Source: Marchantia polymorpha subsp. ruderalis | Lineage: Eukaryota; Streptophyta; Marchantiopsida; Marchantiales; Marchantiaceae | Assembly (NCBI GenBank): GCA_037833965.1 | Contig: AP031352.1 | Coordinates: forward strand, 3,948,501 to 4,012,500 | Reading direction: 5' to 3' | DNA length: 64,000 nucleotides | In this document: positions 1-12,027 of the stretch, in pieces | Position numbering within the stretch: the first letter of the stretch is position 1 | Layout: the number at the start of each line of letters is the position of its first letter | Notes under the pieces: generated by a model | Database searches by the model: none | Told to the model about the DNA's origin: nothing | The model's input: only the letters and a program-made list of their open reading frames with translations | Made by a program: the position numbers and the translations under genes

Positions 1-25
1 TGATGTCATACCCGTTCTCTTACAG

Positions 26-1881
26 GAAGAAAGAGCCAATGTCAAGAGGGGAGAGAAGTTTGCCATTCAGATCTCCAATATTTGCAACATGTTGTTATTC
101 GCGGCGAAGGTGTACGCATCGATCAGGAGTGGATCGTTAGCAATCATCGCCTCGACTCTTGATTCCTTGCTGGATCTTCTCTCGGGGTTCATTCTATGGT
201 TCACTGCTGTTTCAATGAGAGAACCCAATCCGTACCTGTACCCCATCGGGAAGAAACGAATGCAGCCGTTGGTCAGTTGAAGATCCATCCTCTCTCCTCC
301 AATTTGCGCTATTCCGGCATAGATCAAAATTGTGATGGATCGGGGATAGAGGTTGATTCCGCTAGTTGCAGATTCTCCTTCAGCTAGTTAGCTTATCAAT
401 TCTTGCCATCCTAATATGTTTAATGTAAGCGTTCCTCTGCAATTAGTCTGCAGACATGGGTTTCTCTGGGCCTTCGGTCTGTCCTCGAACGGAATCTTTT
501 GTTGTATATTAAGATTCTTGTTTATTTGTCGCAGGGAATTTTGGTGTTTGCTTCTGTCATGGCCACTCTGGGACTGCAAATTATCTACGAATCTGTCAGC
601 CGACTTATCGCCAAGGTGAGCTGCTGTTGTATATCCTCTCTCTTCGTGGCGTTGTCGTGGTAAAGTTTGTTTCGCTTGATTTGGCGTTTTACTCCCATGA
701 AGAATTTTGCCAGTGTCAAGTGAGCAATTTCTGTTATAGCTTCTACACAATAACTTGCTGGAATGGATTCTGGGAGAGGAACAAGGATCATTCAGAGTGC
801 ATCTTTTCCAGGTGTATCTGATTTTATGAAGTTGGAAGTCTGGATTTCATCACCATTGCATTTATTCGGTTCAGAATTTAGAAGCAGAACTAGTTCTAGA
901 AATAGGCGGTGCTAATAAGGAGCTCTAAAGAAAACAAATGTTGGACGATACATCGATGCCGTGTCCCACCTCCAGCTTACAGAGTACTGCAGTTTGCTTG
1001 TTACCGACTAGTCTGTCTGAATTTATACAGACCTGCAAATGCATCCGCCGAACTGATAAGGTATATTTCTCGTTATTTTTCTTAACCGTGGCTATGCCTC
1101 TGCAGGATAATACGCTGGACCTCGTCGGGGATAAGAGAGACTGGGTGGTGGGCATAATGCTCTTTGCAACTGTGGTGAAGCTAGGATTGACGCTCTACTG
1201 CCAGTCTTTCAGCAATGAGATTGTCAAAGCATATGCTCTGGATCACTTTTTTGATGTTGTAACCAATGTTATCGGTCTCATAGCAGCTCTGTTGGCTTCC
1301 ATTTTCTACTGGTGGATTGACCCTGCTGGCGCTATAGTGGTACGCTCTCTTCGATTTCAAACCCCTACTTGCTTTTGTGTCGCAATGCACCGCATGATTC
1401 TACCCCTACCCTACCCTACCCTACCCCTAAACCCCAAAGTGGTCTTTGTGTAAGGAGGAAAGTACAAAAGTGCCGTGTAATTACCGTGACACGTCTGTTA
1501 ACAAACTTCTGTGATGTTCGCACAATGCAGCTGGCGTTGTACACGATTCGAACTTGGTCGATGACAGTTTTGGAGAATGTGAACTCTTTGGTCAGCAAAA
1601 CAGCCACACCAGACTTTTTGCAGAAATTGACTTACTTGTGTTGGAATCATCACAAAGAGATTCGTCAGATAGATACAGTGAGGGCGTATACGTTTGGATC
1701 CCATTATTTTGCCGAGGTAGACATCGTGTTGCCCGGTGACATGCCGTTGCAACAAGCGCATGATATCGGGGAATCGCTCCAGAACAAACTCGAGTCTTTG
1801 CCGGAAATTGAGCGAGCTTTTGTACATTTGGACTACGAGGTATCGCACAGGCCTGAACACGCAGGGCACGAGTACAAATGA
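26..1881 (+). CDS. MTP: Mn-type metal tolerance protein (cation diffusion facilitator), 3' part
   Basis: Proton-coupled divalent metal exporter of the plant Mn-CDF group (MTP8-11), expected in the Golgi, prevacuolar or vacuolar membrane. Visible exons are 26-271, 535-615, 1106-1339 and 1531-1881, all joining in phase 0 and giving 303 residues to the TGA. The first follows an acceptor at 21-25, so the N-terminal exon(s) lie outside the window. The sequence shows the two CDF metal-site motifs, STLDSLLDL and DHFFD (DxxxD type), the [12 protein letters not shown] loop, hydrophobic helices, and a C-terminal cytoplasmic domain with [30 protein letters not shown] in two adjacent blocks. The C-terminus HRPEH matches MTP9/10/11 as I remember them. 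The Mn preference is inferred from the group. Leu replaces the usual Val before the exon 1/2 junction, a mild change. Confidence 0.93.
1400..1436. repeat. Short telomere-like tract in MTP intron 3
   Basis: A run of CCCTA-type units lies inside the third visible intron, about 100 bases before its acceptor. It includes four near-perfect CCCTA copies and one CCCTAAA (plant telomere type) unit. It is C-rich on the coding strand and may simply serve as an extended pyrimidine tract. Confidence 0.75.
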
Positions 1882-4872
1882 CATTCTTGAAACGAGACAG
1901 TCGAATAAGGTCTTGCTTTTTCCCCAAGTGTAAATGATCCTTTCTCAGTTTTCAGATTTCTGAAAGCTCGTGGGCCTGCTTCAAGCCCAGAGCGTCCTCA
2001 GCAGTTACGTTGCAACCTGTCTGCAATCAGAGCACGGATCAGGCCCGTCCGCTTGCATTTTGACAGCAGAGAAGACTTGTGGACCGTATGGCACACTTGA
2101 AACTGCATTTTTCCAAGTTACCTGTGGAGTCTCGGACGACAGGGTATCGGAGTGACCAGTTAAGACTACTTCGGAGGTGTTTTATATCTGTCAGTAGCAT
2201 GTTGAGTTCGAGATATGTAGGAATGAAGATGGACATGGAACATCTCAGATGACAGGGAGCCTTTTCCAGACCAGCTGACCCTTTGACCTGAGTGGACGGT
2301 GCAGATAGGTAGAAGAAAGAGAGGTACGAAGGGTCCTCAGATTAGGTTCAAAGTTGTTAGTTGTAGAGAAGAAGCCTAGAGAAGAAGCAGACTTCTCTAC
2401 CTGCATATATAGACGGGTATCAGCTGGTGGTTTCATCCGCTCTTCTTTGTGTATAAACTCCTGCCTTCGGTTTATAATCGACTTATATCTTGTCGTTCTC
2501 AGTGAACACTGTTGGTATTAATCTTCCTGTTGAAGGCAGAGCAGTACCCGAGCAAGATACTTTCTGTATGGAAGAAGTATCGTGTCAGTAGTAATGTGGA
2601 GGTGATTATAGTGACGTTGTTGGCACACATTGAGAAACGGGTTGAGCCCTTTAGGCCAGTAGGATAATCAACTTCGTTTTCAAGCATCATGAGTCTGAAG
2701 ATTGTATATCGCTTGAAAGCACTACACGCTTGAAATGTTTACTCGTAAAACTAATGATCGGCTTCTGCATTGAGCTCTCTACAGGGATCAACACACAGAA
2801 AATAGAGTGGGTTGTCTTTCTGCTTTCTGGGAGCAAGAGTTACCATTGCAGATGCTTTGATGGTTAGAAGATGTTATACACGTAGAACAGCGGGAACGAA
2901 GATGGTGACACGATACAGTGAAGACAGTGGAAACTACTAATGATATGGATTATTACCCAACTTTTGAGGGAAGTGAACTATGTCGAAATTGCAGGATTGA
3001 GGAAGGCCCATTCTGTAGATGTTTTAGAGTCAAAAAGAGGCCGAAACTTGCCATTATTCCAAGACTGGTGAGGTTTGTGGTCATCATGGTGCTCTCACAT
3101 ATTTTAGGAGTCCACTTTCTTATCTACCCAGCTCTTCGACCAGTAAAACCGTACTTTCTCCTTCCTCGCCCAGTTGGGTTATGTCATCGAAACCCAACAA
3201 GCAACGTGACACGGCCTGTATAAGAAGCAGAGGACTCTGACGAAAATGCCGAAGTGGGAAAAATCAGTGAAACCATTATAATCTAAGCCAATGCTTTATT
3301 TCATTAAATAGAGCCAGCGTAGGGTTGCAGTCTTATGAACACATTACCAAATCCTGGAGAAAGACCTCTGCATACTCTTCACACAAAGCCACCGGGTCTA
3401 ATCTGGACAACACATGAGAACATGAGGTGTAGTACACTTTGACCGAAATTTTGAAGCTTCTGTGCGCAGCACGTAGTGATTCACGAAGCCGGATGTTAGA
3501 TTCCTCAACAGTGGAAGATGCCACTGGCTTGTTGAGCCGCCTCCCTTCCTCAGGCCATTTCAGCTGATGTCAAAGCAAAGTCAAGAAGCCGGAAGAAATC
3601 CAGGGAAAGGCAATCAGTGATTTGCGGAACGAGTGCAAAATCCTCAATGACTGCCTTCCAATAAGTTGAAGAATCTCAACTGTTGGAATGGTACGTTCGC
3701 TTGTTTCCAGAGGAAGAAGATCTGCCACCCGTAGCCAGGACGTTGCATTTGACGTCAGGACTACAGCCGCCCAGCTCCACTCGTAATGGACACCGGTCTT
3801 TCAGGGTCTGTCCGCTTCGCAGATCTAACAAGAGACCGGATTATTTTTGACAAGGAGCTCGCAAGTTGTGGGACATTACGACGCATGCAGCAGTTGGGGA
3901 CGTTGTGAAATCTGCACAGTAAATTCGCAAGCAACTGCAATGAGCCTCCGGAAATCAAACAACACGAAAAGTGCGATGACTGGACCCGATTTCATCTTTC
4001 AAAAGAGAGAGAGAAGGCCTGGTGAAGCCACATCTTCAAGGATGTGTTCAGCAACAACATTCCTTCTCAAACATGTCTCCCGATCCATCCCCATGAACTA
4101 TATGACCAACTCTCGTCGTTACAAAATGAAGTCCATCTATATATCGATGAAAAAATCCATTGCCGTGCTCATGAAGCTCCCATCCATATCGAAGAAAGAA
4201 GAGTCTAGAAACCATCTCTTCATCAAGGAAGAGTTTAGAACTACGTCCAACAACGTCAACCCCTCACTTTGTAATAAGACAAGTAGTTTGTTGATTTTCT
4301 AGGAGCAGCTTGCAGTGATGCGAATATTAAGAGCGACTTTGAGGCAAGGGGTTGACTGCTCCAGAGAGTTCCGAAGGTAGCGCAGCTTGTTTACTCTTCC
4401 GAGCAATTTTTCGCTGGTAAAGGTAAAAACATGGGAGGTGGTGAAAGTAACATCCAGAACTGTAGTGTTGTCAACAGAAGGCAGGGGGAAAAGTGGAGGG
4501 TTACGACATATCGGCCACCACCGTCCCAGGGGTCGGAAGCAGCCGAGGTTAATAATATCAACGTGGCCGGCAAGTTTGTATGTGCCCAACGGTCGCCGGA
4601 ATCTAGGATTCAGGGTTTAGTGTCGAGGGGTGCTTCTCCCGCTGCTTCCATTGTCCGCATCTTCCTGCGTTCTGGGATTAGGCGAACCTGCCCTTCATTG
4701 TCACGCCAGATCTGTATATAGCTTGAGGTTCTTCGTCGTTCCATTCAAATCGTTCCCCCTTTCTGCCGTGCACATATCCTCGCCTCGACGCTCTCTACAG
4801 GTCTCGCAGCTGACGGTGTGCTCGACAGGATCGGAAGAAAATTGATCTAGGTTTGTGAACAGATCGGACAAC
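1882..4872. other. Intergenic spacer, no gene recognised
   Basis: This holds the MTP 3' end and the MGST3 promoter and leader (from about 4600, pyrimidine-rich). Open frames at 2918-3223 (+), 3847-4302 (+) and 4299-4589 (-) show no family signature and lack convincing splice partners. I treat them as chance frames. Confidence 0.5.
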
Positions 4873-6606
4873 ATGGCCTTCGAGATCAGTGGCGACTATG
4901 GCTTCGTGGCTCTCATTTGTGTCCTCACCCTGGTGTTCAACATGTGGATGAGCGTCTCTGTCGTCAAGGCCCGTAAAAAGTAGGTGTTCTCATCATTTTT
5001 GTAGGTCAAGGATCTGGGTTTCGCGTGTGTTGAAATTGTTCCGAGGTAGCTGTTGGTCATCACTCTTTTATCGGGAGAAGCTTTGACTTCTTTCTGATAA
5101 TGACCGGATTAAAAAAACACTCTAGCTGCCGAGGTGTCCCGGTCGATCTGAGGGCGTTCCGAACCAACTATTAAAACTCCCGGGAGCCCTGCTATTGGCA
5201 CATGATTCCTTCGTCTGTGATGCTAGAACTACAGTCATTGATGATCGGTTTAGGATGTTCTGTCTTAATCTTGTGTTGCCACTATCCACTGACATGTACC
5301 CGAGCTGTGCCCATCGGTTGGAGATCCATCACCTGGGATCGATCACAATTGACTTTAGAGAGTTCTTCCAGAAGGGTCGCCCTATAGTGGTGATTCTCTT
5401 TCTCTAAGTCCCAGGTACTTTGGGAATTCCAAAATCCTAGGAGTCTGGAAGACTGAAGGATTGACGAAGCTTGTGGCCTCGATTGCTCTGACAGATACAA
5501 CGTCCCTTACCCCGCTTTGTATGCCGTCGAATCTGAGAATAAGGAAGCCAAGATGTTCAACTGCGTTCAGGTACATTTCTGGTCCAGCTGTGGATTATAT
5601 TTGTAAGATATGGCAGTTGTAAAAGTTGTCTGACATCAGTGCTCGGGGATTTCAAAGTTTAAATTGTTCAAATAAGTTGTTTTGCATGCAAGGTCTGTGG
5701 GTTTTGAGGCCATGGTTCAGAGTCATGGTGTGTAAAATTCGAGTGTTTGATGTCATACACTGACCTGCAAACAAAGAAACAACACTGCTGGTCTGCTTGG
5801 ACTTCCTGCCAATTCTCATTTGTTTTTATTTTTTCTCTACAGAGGGGCCACCAGAACTTCTTGGAGTTTTTGCCTTTCTTCTTGGCAAATCTGCTTCTCG
5901 GTGGACTCAAGGTACGAATGCTTCCTTAAGTTTGTACTCTTGGATTATATCATCTTAAATGTTTTGTGAAGCTGCGGTGTCGCGCCACGGATTCTTGTAT
6001 ATTAAAATAAATGTAATAGATCTTGACCATGTGCACGAGAAGGTCGCACCACACCCTTTTGTCTACACAGAGTTGTCTCCAGGAACTTGTTTTGTGCACC
6101 AAGATTGCCCGATGATATTTTATGTAGTATGTAGACCATGGGTTTCACGAACGTCATTATCGACCGTAGGAAGTTCTTCTTTCTGAGTACTTGAGTCGGT
6201 AGAAGTATTTTTAACTAACCTGCTCGGTTTGTACGATGATTCCAGCACCCTCTACTTGCCGCGGGCCTAGGATTTGGATATATCGTTGCTCGTTATTTTT
6301 ACTTTAAGGGATACTCCACTGGCGTCCCATCGAACAGGATGAAACTTGGGTATGTTGTCGTCGGTTATTTCGATTAATTGCTTCTCAATCTCTGTTGGCT
6401 CTCCGTTTGTAGGGATTTGTCCCAAGGATGTGTGTAGCATAATAGAATTGCGGAATATGCTCCATGAACATGCTCTGAATAGTTACTCTTGATGGCAATT
6501 AACGTGGCTGTGTTGCCTTTTTTGCAGTGGATCACACTTTCTGTTCTACTTCGGTCTCGTGGGATGCACAGTTTCCCTCTCCATCAGCTTAATTGCATCT
6601 CGTTGA
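4873..6606 (+). CDS. MGST3: Microsomal glutathione S-transferase 3 (MAPEG family)
   Basis: Integral membrane glutathione transferase/peroxidase of the MAPEG superfamily, acting in ER or outer organelle membranes on lipid hydroperoxides and electrophiles with glutathione. Five exons, 4873-4979, 5495-5570, 5843-5911, 6246-6349 and 6528-6606, join in consistent phase to 144 residues, the usual family length. Residues 1-30 contain the first hydrophobic helix (GFVALICVLTLVFNMWM), followed by VVKARKKYNVPYPALYAV. The MAPEG signature FNCVQRGHQNFLEFLPFF spans the exon 2/3 junction, and two further hydrophobic stretches follow (LLAAGLGFGYIVARYFYFKGY and FLFYFGLVGCTVSLSISLIA). The start is the first ATG after a leader and sits directly before the helix. 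I see nothing odd in the gene. The family call is firm; the substrate is inferred. Confidence 0.95.
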
Positions 6607-8427
6607 GAAGAAATTGATTATCAGACGAGGACAGAGACAAGCATAGACGAAAACTGTTGTCCAGAGAGAATGATCAGGTTTCTAAGGTTAGAGTTTCATT
6701 CAGATTCGAAGCTTTTCTCGGCAAAATATCAACTTCCCGTTGATTCTTGTGAACTCTTTTTGCTTCGTTCTTGTCAGTAAAGACGGCATTATTTCCTCCA
6801 CTCTCAAACGTCAATCACTGCGTTTATCAGCTGCATATGAAGAGACATAAGCTGTGGAGTCCATGTGCTTTGGGTTTTTGCTTGTAGTCAACAGCCAGCA
6901 GTTTATGATTAAACCTACATCCAGCATGAAAAACATTATGACTTGTTTCCGATGCTGGAATTTCAGTGCTATGTGCATGCTTTGTAGATTGCAACGCCTC
7001 TTGGCCTCTGTCGTGGAGCTTGCTCGCAAAGCCTTCCTTGAGATTAAAATTAGCGTGTTTGCCTGTGTCGATCATTCTTCTAGTCTCAACGAATGATTTA
7101 CGAATTCGTCAATCATTCGTTACATTCTTGACAATGTTTGAATGTCAATTTTGTACCGACAGTCTGTCGATCATCAACACTCCAGGATCGTCACCTCTTG
7201 GTTCATGCGTCACTCCGGGTTGACAGGTGAATGGCCAATTTGATAACTGTAATGAAGTACCAAGAGTACTGCTGTGCAAGAGGTAATCCAATAAAAAAAT
7301 TTCTATATTTTTGGTCGTTACTTCGTCCAGACATGCGTAAGTGATTGTACATGACACACATGTCTGAGACTTAAAAGAAAACGTAGATGTTATCAAGAGG
7401 AAAGTGCTTTCCTCGTTGAAATACTGACGCTGGCAGTTCCAAGCCAAATGCACTATTGCATAATTCCTCGATTGTGTCTGGCTGTGGACTCACGGACTGC
7501 AGTAAGCCGCGAAGCAAAATTGTCATTTGAACTACTACGATTGAAGGACATTCAAACCCCTGAGACTTCCTCTCCTTAATTGACAGAGTGAAAAGACACT
7601 CGGTGCGCAGCCCTTTGCAATCTTCCTTATTGCACTCAAGCGAAGTTACCAGCGGCACGTGCCAAGCTGAACTGAACGTTCATGGCTTGAACCCAAAGCT
7701 GACGCATTATTGCTGCTTCGTATTTGCAGTGATCAGACACACAAATCAATATTAAAACCGTTATTAATACATTGAAAAGTTGCTGTGTATCTGCATTGAT
7801 TACCCACGCACATTTCCGAATTACTCGCGCACGTTATGTGAATCAACCGGTCGTGCTGAATTTCGCTGTGTCGGAATCTCATTCTACCCAAGCAGAATAT
7901 TCTACTCATTCCATCTCGATAACTACAGCAGACCACCTCTCCACTTTTACTGTACGGTGCAGAGCTGTCCACACCCTTGGGTTTAAGCAACAACTTTGAG
8001 GCCTGCTCAAAAGGGCTGGTCAACTATTGTGTTTACGACCGCCCTTCCTCTACAAATCGCCCTTTCAGTTAAGGGCCCACGTATACAATTTTCCGCAATA
8101 AAGTTTCAACATTTTTTAAAATTGAGTTGGAACGATGAACGAGAAAAAGGGTCCTTCCATATCATCCAGCCGCAATTTTCTTCAGATAGAGCATGCAAAA
8201 TTGGTCGATTGTCAGAAGAAATTACCACATTCAAGTGCATACCACTGATCCATGTTCTCGAAAAATCTAGATCAAGGTGATGCCGGTCGAGCTTATGCTT
8301 CACATAATGGTGCGAAAATGTTAAGAAAAGCAACGATTTTTGATTCGGTCATTTTGACAAAATCTTTTTGAATGGGAGCTACCAAGTATCAACCTTGTGC
8401 GATCAAAATTTTCTGATTTAACGTTAA
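6607..8427. other. Convergent intergenic region
   Basis: The space between the MGST3 stop and the end of the AS8-like gene should hold both 3' UTRs. ORFs on either strand (for example 7145-7453 minus and 7996-8280 plus) show no domain, signal or splice context that I can support. Confidence 0.5.
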
Positions 8428-11400
8428 TTATAGACGTCGCCTTCTTCTAGACTGTCTCCGACAGTCAAAGCAGTCCTTACAAGAGTTGTCTGCATAGCTT
8501 CTCGATGTGCTACACATTGGATCTCCCCTATACTTTCTACCAGCGTAGATTAAACTCTGTCCATCCACCCGATTCCTACATGCCTGCAGGTCAATCTGCT
8601 CATTCAAAATTTGTCGGAGGGTGGAGTTTTCTTCCCTCAGGTCCTCGAGAAGTTCTTGATGTCGGAGGAGCTGCACATTTGCGAGTAACGAAACAAATGC
8701 AACCCTTGTCAGTTTCATACACAGCTCATGTACTAAACAATGACCTGGATGTTCTCTTGATCATGCCTGTGGTTCAGCTTAGATATACAGAACAAACTGA
8801 CCTCTAGGATCAAACTCAAGTGATAGAGATGTACCAGATGCTGCAAGCAGGACGCGATCATGTTTATTAATCCACAACGTACGAGCAAACCAGAGGGTGA
8901 AAGAAGATTTAATATTTACCGTGCGTAGAATTTGATTTTCTTGGCGGAGATCTTCCTGCAATGTGAAGAAGAGTTCGACTGTGAGAAGAGTAGAGAACAT
9001 ACAAACATATGTGAAACAAGCACGTTGTGGATTATGCACCAGGAGTGAGCTTACTTTCGTGATGAGCAACATGGCTTACTTCCGGAGGACTGCTCTTTCA
9101 TAAAAGTCAGCACTGATCCACTTCCATAAATGAAATATTCAGGATTTATTACTCGGGAATAGTAAGAAGCCAAACGGAAAACAACTAATGGATTGTTGTT
9201 TCAAGCTCACTAAAAGAATGATAGATGGACGTTGTTGACAGACGACAAGAAGCATTCAACTGGTTGTTCAGATTAGCCTATAAGCAGTGCAGTTCCTCTT
9301 GGAATGAGAACAAGTCTTATGAGTAAAAGACTCGGAGAGATGAGAGATACGTCCACTAATTTCTTCTGTCCTGCAGCAAAACAGGGGCCTGAACGGGAAG
9401 ATGATCACGATGACAGGTACAATGTTCATGACCAAATGCTTTGGCTGGAATGTTGGCATAGACACAATGCCAAAACGTACAACTTCATGATCATGAACTT
9501 CCGAGATATATCCAGTTTAATGTCTGTAGGAAGTGTTGTAGCTCATACATGTAAATAATCAGTATTTGGAATATCACAGCCCGAATCCCTAATAGTAACA
9601 GGCAGGTACTCCTAGTAACAGAGGAGAAAAAACATAAGTGATTGGCATGAAGAAAGGAATAATGGTTAGAAAATCCTTACCTCCGCGGTATTTCCCTGAG
9701 GATTTGAATGGACAGCTTGGGTGGTCACAGAAGGTGGAGAAGGCTCGCTTGGAACATAGCCCGTTGCAATTGCCATAGCCGGAGCTACTTGCACCGAAGG
9801 AGCTTCAGCAAGTTTGGTTGGTACGACGATATCGTCCGGAATGTTGGAGGGCTGCATCGTTACAGAGCTGCTCTGAATCTCCACTTGAGGAGAAGGCAGT
9901 TTCTTCTGGAGTTCACTCGTCAGTCCAGTAAGCTTTTCCTGTACGAAAAATTGACAGTAGTGAATAACGTGCATACCGAGCACGAAAATGTTTAGTATAG
10001 TTGACAAGATCTCTTCATTAACAGAAGCTGGCCATCACCGAGAGAAATGGCCCGCAAGTGGGGTGGCAACTTACAGTAATGAGTTACAATCATGCGACCA
10101 ATAAAGATGGATACAAACTAAAAACTATAAGCAAAAGATGAATGGCGATAGGGGAGGTGACTAAACTCCTGATGTCTCACTCCACTTTCCTAAGTAACTC
10201 TCATGGAAGCTCAGAAGTCAAATGAGGAGTTAAAAAAGTAGCTCCTTAAATTTGAGATCTTCCTTCCGTTCGTAACGATCAGGATTCCCAAGCAAACTCG
10301 GAACAAATGCTGCCCAAAGTTTCTCCCTACGATATAATAAAAAGGAAAGAGGATAGCGACAGACCTGTATAGTATGGGTAAGTTGCTGCACGACACCGGG
10401 TTTCAGCGCCAGGCCTACCACACGATGTGAGACCCATGTTGTCAGTACTTAACCTACACATCACGTGGGGCCACCGAGTCTCACGTCAAGCTGCTGTATT
10501 CATGTCGAGCAATGCGATAAACTACGGCCCGGTGCTCCTATCCGCTACGTAATATCTCAGGAATTACAGCAACGATGATTGGCAGTCTTAAGCGCCACGA
10601 GTTCATCGCTGAAGTTTTGGGAAGGGTTGAATGACCCACGAGCGAAATGGGGGCTTAGAAGACAGGTGCTGCTTCACTGGACGTTGGAAACAATAGACAA
10701 TAGCAGAAACCAAAAGAAAAGAGAAAAAGAAACAATAAGTTGGAGTCATCTCTCTGCTGGGAAGTACGGGGCTTACCGGCCCCGAATCCGTGGCCAATGC
10801 CTATTCCACAACCGATACCAGCTTGAAGATTTTTGATCCCGAGTTTCTTCAACTGTACAGAGATGAGAAACTCTTGTTACTTCCGCGTTCTGATCCTTAT
10901 CGAGCATTCACCCGCTTAGCTATAGCCAGACAAAACAAAACGGGACTGGAGAAGAGAAACAAGTCACAAAATATGGATCCTACGTAAAGAAGCGTCAAAT
11001 ATACATCGCCAGGGGATTCTGCAAGCATCTTCAAATGACTTCCACTTGATACTAAAGTTTCTTGAAACCTTGCAAAGGTTTGAGTCTGCATACCATGGCG
11101 AAAGCTTGGTAGCTGACGCCACCAAAAGCCTGAGAACCTGCACTAGTAAGCGGCCTCATCACATCCCCCAAAACTGGTATGGAACCTGCACGAACACGCA
11201 CATGCAACAAACTGTTAAGTCATTGCCCTCTCCTTCAGTGTACCACGAATTTCTTGAGTACAATAATTACGACTTTCACAGGGTTTAAGCTAGGGCAGCA
11301 TTGCAGAGCACTTTAAGAACAGATACATCGCAAACATGCTGCATGGCCGATTCAGAAGTCCTACGACGATCTTCTCGTTACTGCCTACAACAGACCAACT

Positions 11401-12027
11401 TTCCAAAGCAGCCTACTGAGGCTTATTATTGGAACAAAAATGCTCTACTCTATCTCAAATACTCCTGGTTCGTACTAATTTTGACATTGTACTCAAACCA
11501 TGTTGGAAACTGAAGACACGGAAGAGGGGAGGAAATTCAAATTTGATGGGAAGCTTAGCTCAAGAGGCCGATGAGTCTTATGATAGGTAATAATTCTGAT
11601 CACATAATGTTCAGAAGTAGATTCATTCCTTTAAAAAAAAAAAAACTCCAATTCATTTCTTTCTATACATACGAGATTCGGACCCACCAAGCAAGAAATG
11701 ATCCAATTTCTGTTAAAAGTATTTCATGGACTCAAACGCACTGCGCAGCATCAGTAGAACGAGCTCCAGCCTCCAGCCAGTGCTGCCAAATTCTAGCTCA
11801 AATCATCCAGTTTTGAATCTTCCGACGAAATTCAGCATCTAGTTGGAACAAGCGTCCAGTTTAGAGCGATATGCGAAGGTACAGACGGTTCAAACGGAAA
11901 AAAAGGATATGCTGTTCTGCGCACCTACAGCAATCGGGTAGCCCACGCCCACCCCGACGCCACAACCGGCTCCGAAGCCAGTCAAGATCTGGCCGACGCG
12001 AAGGGTGAAAGGATTCTGGTTCTTCAT
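8428..12027 (-). CDS. Cadmium-induced protein AS8-like, glycine-rich with C-terminal coiled coil
   Basis: Function unknown; it resembles the plant family annotated as cadmium-induced protein AS8 (Arabidopsis At4g19070 from memory). Seven exons on the minus strand keep phase: 12027-11925, 11185-11094, 10852-10777, 10414-10365, 9938-9681, 8955-8920 and 8670-8428, giving 285 residues. The N-terminus MKNQNPFTLRVGQILTGFG leads into two glycine-rich stretches (GFGAGCGVGVGVGYP near 18-32 and AGIGCGIGIGHGFGAGLALKPG around 75-95). A Pro/Ser/Val-rich linker follows in exon 5. The C-terminus carries two heptad-like blocks, EDLRQENQILRT and LLEDLREENSTLRQILNEQ, then a basic Arg/Cys tail. The sixth exon is only 36 nt. 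Another small exon between 9680 and 8956 is possible, because the fragment at about 9370-9300 has a good acceptor but the wrong phase. The Gly-rich zigzags could be membrane-inserted; that is inference. Confidence 0.82.

Noticed and set aside
938-1453. 171-codon continuous ORF through the MTP region
   Set aside because: It reads through two introns. The true coding part is 1106-1339, bounded by AG and GT and matching the CDF family.
3847-4302. 151-codon plus-strand ORF before MGST3
   Set aside because: The product is Ser/Lys/Met-rich without a domain. I considered retroelement origin but found no reverse transcriptase, integrase or gag motif.
8956-9680. Possible extra exon of the AS8-like gene around 9370-9300
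   Set aside because: The good acceptor there gives the wrong phase or an early stop; joining exon 5 directly to the 36-nt exon keeps frame and heptad pattern.
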